This document shows positions 6,428-9,249 of a stretch of 9,249 nt of DNA, piece after piece. Numbering within the stretch: the first letter of the stretch is position 1; each line of letters starts with the position of its first letter. The stretch comes from Dictyoglomaceae bacterium. Lineage in GTDB: Bacteria; Dictyoglomota; Dictyoglomia; Dictyoglomales; Dictyoglomaceae. The translations under genes and the position numbers were made by a program. The stretch covers positions 1 to 9,249 of the forward strand of contig JAPYWU010000047.1 in assembly GCA_028276205.1 (NCBI GenBank), written 5' to 3'. The notes below the pieces were generated by a model. That model was not told where the DNA came from, searched no databases, and saw nothing but the letters and a program-made list of their open reading frames with translations.

Positions 6428-7342
6428 ATGACTAATATGAAACAGAAAATTTTCTCTAATAAATTATGGTGGGAGCTTGGGAACTGGGGGTTCCTGCTCC
6501 CCCATTTCTTCTTTTTTATTTTATTTATTATTATTCCACTTATCTCAAATATACAGATTAGTTTTTATAATTGGAACCTTTTAGGACAAAAAACTTTTGT
6601 GGGTTTTCAGAATTTTGTGCGTATTTGGACAGATGATAGATTTTGGCTTGCAGTAAAAAATACAGTAATTTTTGCTATTGTCAGTATACCGTTAGTAATC
6701 ATAGTTGCTATGATTATTGCTTTAATTCTTAACCAAAAGGTTTATGGTAAATTATGGTTATTAATAGCTTTTGTTTCTCCCACATTCTTTGGTTCTGTTG
6801 GTATCCTTACAACTTGGAAGTGGATATATGCATCTTATCCAACAGGTCTTCTAAATTATTACCTTACAAAATTTGGTATTCTTAGGGAAGCTATTTCTTG
6901 GTTTGAGACTCCTGCAAGAGCATGGCTTTGTATAATTATAACCACTGTATGGTGGATAGTTGGATTTAGTGTTTTACTATATCTTGGTGCTTTACAAAGG
7001 ATACCTCCTGAACAATATGAGGCTGCAAAAATTGACGGGGCTGGCCCTTGGAAAATTTTTTGGAATGTTACTCTTCCTTGGATGAGAAATGTACTATTTT
7101 TTGATGTTGTAAGACAAGTACTTTTAGCCTTTGGGTTATTTGATCAGGTGTATTTCTTTACCGGAGGAGGACCTGCAGGAAGTACCAGAACAATGGTTTA
7201 CTATCTCTATTTAATTGGTTTTACTCGTCAAGAATTAGGACAGGCTGCTGCTATTTCATGGTATATATTTGCAATTGTGTTAATTTTTGCTTTGATTCAA
7301 CTCTTTATGCTTACCAAGACAATTAGGAGCGCAGAGGAGTGA
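6428..7342 (+). CDS. ABC sugar transporter permease, MalF/UgpA type
   Basis: Inner-membrane subunit of a CUT1-family importer, 304 aa, with six likely membrane segments (about 21-43, 77-101, 108-133, 163-187, 220-243, 272-294). The EAA loop that docks the ATPase is clear at 198-217 (EAAKIDGAGPWKIFWNVTLP). The later TGGGPAGSTR stretch (245-254) is also typical of MalF-type subunits. ATG 6428 is preceded by AGGGAGAG (6413-6420); an in-frame ATG at 6437 is an alternative. It lies 21 bases after the binding-protein gene and four bases before the second permease gene. Codons about 15-27 are unusually G/C-rich for this locus and form a strong hairpin, described separately. No ATPase gene accompanies it. 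Confidence 0.93.
   Translation: MTNMKQKIFSNKLWWELGNWGFLLPHFFFFILFIIIPLISNIQISFYNWNLLGQKTFVGFQNFVRIWTDDRFWLAVKNTVIFAIVSIPLVIIVAMIIALILNQKVYGKLWLLIAFVSPTFFGSVGILTTWKWIYASYPTGLLNYYLTKFGILREAISWFETPARAWLCIIITTVWWIVGFSVLLYLGALQRIPPEQYEAAKIDGAGPWKIFWNVTLPWMRNVLFFDVVRQVLLAFGLFDQVYFFTGGGPAGSTRTMVYYLYLIGFTRQELGQAAAISWYIFAIVLIFALIQLFMLTKTIRSAEE
6471..6501 (+). other. GC-rich hairpin at the 5' end of the first permease gene
   Basis: GGGAGC (6471-6476) pairs with GCTCCC (6496-6501). After a TT bulge, 6479-6484 pairs with 6490-6495 (five Watson-Crick pairs and one G-U) around a TGGGG loop. The RNA is followed by a C/T-rich then T-rich tract (6504-6535). In this AT-rich sequence it stands out, and its codons (ggg, ggg, ctg, ctc, ccc) differ from the usual A/T-ending choices. 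It could slow ribosomes or polymerase, or protect the upstream binding-protein mRNA from 3' decay. Function is inferred; the base pairing is directly visible. Confidence 0.45.
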
Positions 7343-7346
7343 AATT

Positions 7347-8222
7347 ATGCAAGAAAAAAATTGGCTGAAACTCTTTAAGAGTAATAAAAAGCTACAAAGA
7401 ATAGTATTGTCTATTATACTTTGGATTATTGCTGCTATTTGGTATATCCCTATTTTTTGGATGTTATCCACATCATTAAAATCCTCACAAGTTGCTATAA
7501 CTGAGAATCCTCCAAGATGGATCCCTCAAGAACCTACCTTAGAAAACTATAAAATTGTATTTTCACCTGCCAGTGGTATAAGTGTAATGAGGGGAATAAT
7601 AAACAGTTTCTTTGTGGCAATTATTTCAACTTTTTTGGGGCTTGTTATAGCTACTCCAGCTGCTTATGCTTTATCAAGATTAAGATTTAGAGGAAGAAAT
7701 GCAATTTTTTGGAGCTATGTAGCTATTCTTGCTTTTCCTGGAGTATTATTTTTGGTGCCTCAATATTTTATTATTCATAGTTTAGGGCTTATGGATAACT
7801 ATTTAGCATTGATATTACCCGGTCTTGGAAGTACATTTGGAGTATTTTTATTAAGACAATATATGTTAGGTATTCCAAGAGAATTAGAGGATGCAGCGTG
7901 GATTGATGGTTGTTCCAGATTAAGATTTTTAATTACTGTTGTTTTGCCTTATGTTAAGCCAGCTTTAACCACTTTAGCATTAATGTCCTTTTTGGGATCT
8001 TGGAATAGTTTCTTATGGCCTTTACTTGTATTGAATTCTCCTGAAAAGTTAACTCTTCCTATAGCATTAGTAAGGTTTAGTGCAGGATGGGGAGATCCTT
8101 TTAGAGGCATTGGACCATTAATGGCAGGGGCATTTGTATCGGTAGCTCCAACTTTAATTATATTTATTGTTTTCCATAAATATCTAATGCAAGGAATTTC
8201 TTTAAGCGCAGGTGAAAAATAA
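7347..8222 (+). CDS. ABC sugar transporter permease, MalG/UgpE type
   Basis: Second membrane subunit of the importer, 291 aa, with six likely membrane segments (about 18-42, 84-110, 118-142, 150-168, 198-222, 255-280). The extracytoplasmic stretch after segment 1 holds the family-typical P-x-x-P-T-L-E-N-Y (about 60-68). The EAA loop lies at 179-201 (ELEDAAWIDGCSRLRFLITV), with D and G at the expected places. The ATG at 7347 follows the previous stop codon by four bases, and its ribosome site (AGAGGAGTGA, 7333-7342) overlaps that stop, so translation of the two permeases is probably coupled. A single base separates it from the GH43 gene. Expected to pair with the MalF-type subunit and a shared ATPase encoded elsewhere. 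Confidence 0.93.
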   Translation: MQEKNWLKLFKSNKKLQRIVLSIILWIIAAIWYIPIFWMLSTSLKSSQVAITENPPRWIPQEPTLENYKIVFSPASGISVMRGIINSFFVAIISTFLGLVIATPAAYALSRLRFRGRNAIFWSYVAILAFPGVLFLVPQYFIIHSLGLMDNYLALILPGLGSTFGVFLLRQYMLGIPRELEDAAWIDGCSRLRFLITVVLPYVKPALTTLALMSFLGSWNSFLWPLLVLNSPEKLTLPIALVRFSAGWGDPFRGIGPLMAGAFVSVAPTLIIFIVFHKYLMQGISLSAGEK

Positions 8223-8223
8223 T

Positions 8224-9249
8224 ATGATAAAAAAGATAATATTGATAACTATTTTGTTGTTAATTGTATCTTTTAAAAATGTTTATACTCAGAGTATTTT
8301 ATATCCTCCTGAGCCACCAAAAATAGAGTTATTTGATTCTTCTATTGTAAACGATGAAAAAAAGTGGTCAATTAATAATGTCCATGATCCTTCCATAATT
8401 AAGGCTCATAATGGTTGGTACTATATTTATTCTACTGACGTAAAAGCTTATGGAATTCCAAGACCTGGAATTCAGATAAGAAAATCAAAGGATCTTATAA
8501 ATTGGCAGTTTGTTGGATATGTTTTTGACAATGATAAATATGTTTTTAAAGGTATTCCTCAAGAGGCATTTGAATGGAGTAAAGCTTCTACATTATGGGC
8601 TCCTGATGTGAAATTCTTCAATAATAAATACTATCTTTATTATTCTGCATCTACTTTTGGAAAGAATCAATCATATATTGGATTAGCCACATCTAACAAT
8701 CCAGAAGGACCATGGAAGGATGAGGGGTTAGTAATAAAGACAAAGCAGGGAGATCCTGTTAATGCTATAGATCCCTGCTTAATTTTTGATGAGAATGGTG
8801 ATACATGGCTTTCTTATGGATCTTTTTGGACAGGTATATATTTGATTAAAATTGATAAAAGGACTGGAAAACCAACAGAGAAGGGTTTTGGTATAAATAT
8901 AGCAAGGAGAAAAGGAACGGTTTCTGGAGCAATTGAGGGCTCTTATATAATATATAATCCTAAATTCAAGAAATATTATCTCTTTGTTTCTTATGATTCA
9001 TTATTCTCAGATTATAATGTGAGGGTTGCAAGATCTGATAAAATTACAGGACCTTATGTGGATTATAACGGTAATTTAATGACCGATTTAACACTTCCTC
9101 CTGACGAAGTAGGAACTAAAATACTTGGAGGTTATAAGTTTAAAAATGATGATGGCTGGATAGCTCCGGGTCATAATTCTGTACTTGTAGATGGTGATGA
9201 CTGGTATATAGTACATCATGCCAGACCAGCCCTCAATAAAAATTGGATG
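8224..9249 (+). CDS. Secreted GH43 endo-alpha-1,5-L-arabinanase-like hydrolase, cut by the window end
   Basis: The frame is open from ATG 8224 to the end of the window, giving 342 residues with no stop, so the 3' end is missing. An N-terminal hydrophobic segment (residues 5-16 after MIKK, ending near VYTQS) looks like a secretion signal, without a lipobox. The five-bladed beta-propeller of GH43 is indicated by the three catalytic acids in order: base D55 in VHDPSII, pKa-modulating D183 in AIDPCLIFDENG, and acid E238 in GAIEGSYI. WAPDV (125-129) and H317 in PGHNS match arabinanase signatures; the histidine usually sits at the central metal. Inverting cleavage of arabinan or arabino-oligosaccharides is the likely activity, although exo-arabinofuranosidase or xylosidase specificities occur in the family. 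The AGGTGA ribosome site (8210-8215) lies inside the permease gene one base upstream, so it is co-transcribed with the transporter. Confidence 0.9.
   Translation, partial: MIKKIILITILLLIVSFKNVYTQSILYPPEPPKIELFDSSIVNDEKKWSINNVHDPSIIKAHNGWYYIYSTDVKAYGIPRPGIQIRKSKDLINWQFVGYVFDNDKYVFKGIPQEAFEWSKASTLWAPDVKFFNNKYYLYYSASTFGKNQSYIGLATSNNPEGPWKDEGLVIKTKQGDPVNAIDPCLIFDENGDTWLSYGSFWTGIYLIKIDKRTGKPTEKGFGINIARRKGTVSGAIEGSYIIYNPKFKKYYLFVSYDSLFSDYNVRVARSDKITGPYVDYNGNLMTDLTLPPDEVGTKILGGYKFKNDDGWIAPGHNSVLVDGDDWYIVHHARPALNKNWM

Noticed and set aside
7280..7471. Minus-strand frame across the junction of the two permease genes
   Set aside because: Overlaps conserved coding sequence and a functional ribosome site on the other strand; no plausible product.
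1..9249. CRISPR arrays, tRNA/rRNA genes, insertion sequences, phage or defence genes
   Set aside because: No regularly spaced repeats, cloverleaf sequences, transposase motifs or terminal inverted repeats were seen; the window reads as a metabolic locus.

Overview
The window is AT-rich, with codons dominated by A/T endings and AGA/ATA codons. All genes lie on the + strand and are tightly packed, with strong Shine-Dalgarno sites and frequent GTG/TTG starts. The overall look fits a thermophilic, plant-polysaccharide-degrading bacterium such as Dictyoglomus or a thermophilic Firmicute. The genus is an inference from style only; no marker gene is present. The window is a locus for L-arabinan / arabino-oligosaccharide use.

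Layout: (1) Bases 1-65 are the last codons of an upstream gene whose C-terminus resembles a LamG/concanavalin-like domain, closed by an intrinsic terminator (81-123). (2) The first transcription unit starts at a promoter near 127-155. It encodes a LacI-family regulator (183-1178), a cytoplasmic GH51 alpha-L-arabinofuranosidase (1201-2739), an AraD-type L-ribulose-5-phosphate 4-epimerase (2758-3447) and a fucose/arabinose-isomerase-superfamily sugar isomerase (3466-4950). It ends at a strong terminator (4967-4999). (3) The second unit has its own near-consensus promoter (5090-5118). It encodes a secreted family-1 solute-binding protein (5159-6406), two MalF/MalG-type permeases (6428-7342, 7347-8222) and a secreted GH43 endo-arabinanase-like enzyme (8224 to beyond the window end).

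Inferred logic: the GH43 enzyme cuts arabinan outside the cell, and the binding protein and two permeases import arabino-oligosaccharides. GH51 then releases L-arabinose inside, the isomerase makes L-ribulose, an L-ribulokinase encoded elsewhere phosphorylates it, and AraD yields D-xylulose 5-phosphate. The LacI protein probably senses an arabinose-related ligand and controls both units. Two parts are missing here: the kinase and the transporter ATPase.

Two gene starts suggested by simple longest-ORF logic are wrong. The isomerase should start at TTG 3466 and the binding protein at GTG 5159. The points most worth a second look are the non-AraA-type isomerase in the AraA position, a GC-rich hairpin with unusual codons at the start of the first permease gene, and palindromes lying on or next to both promoters.
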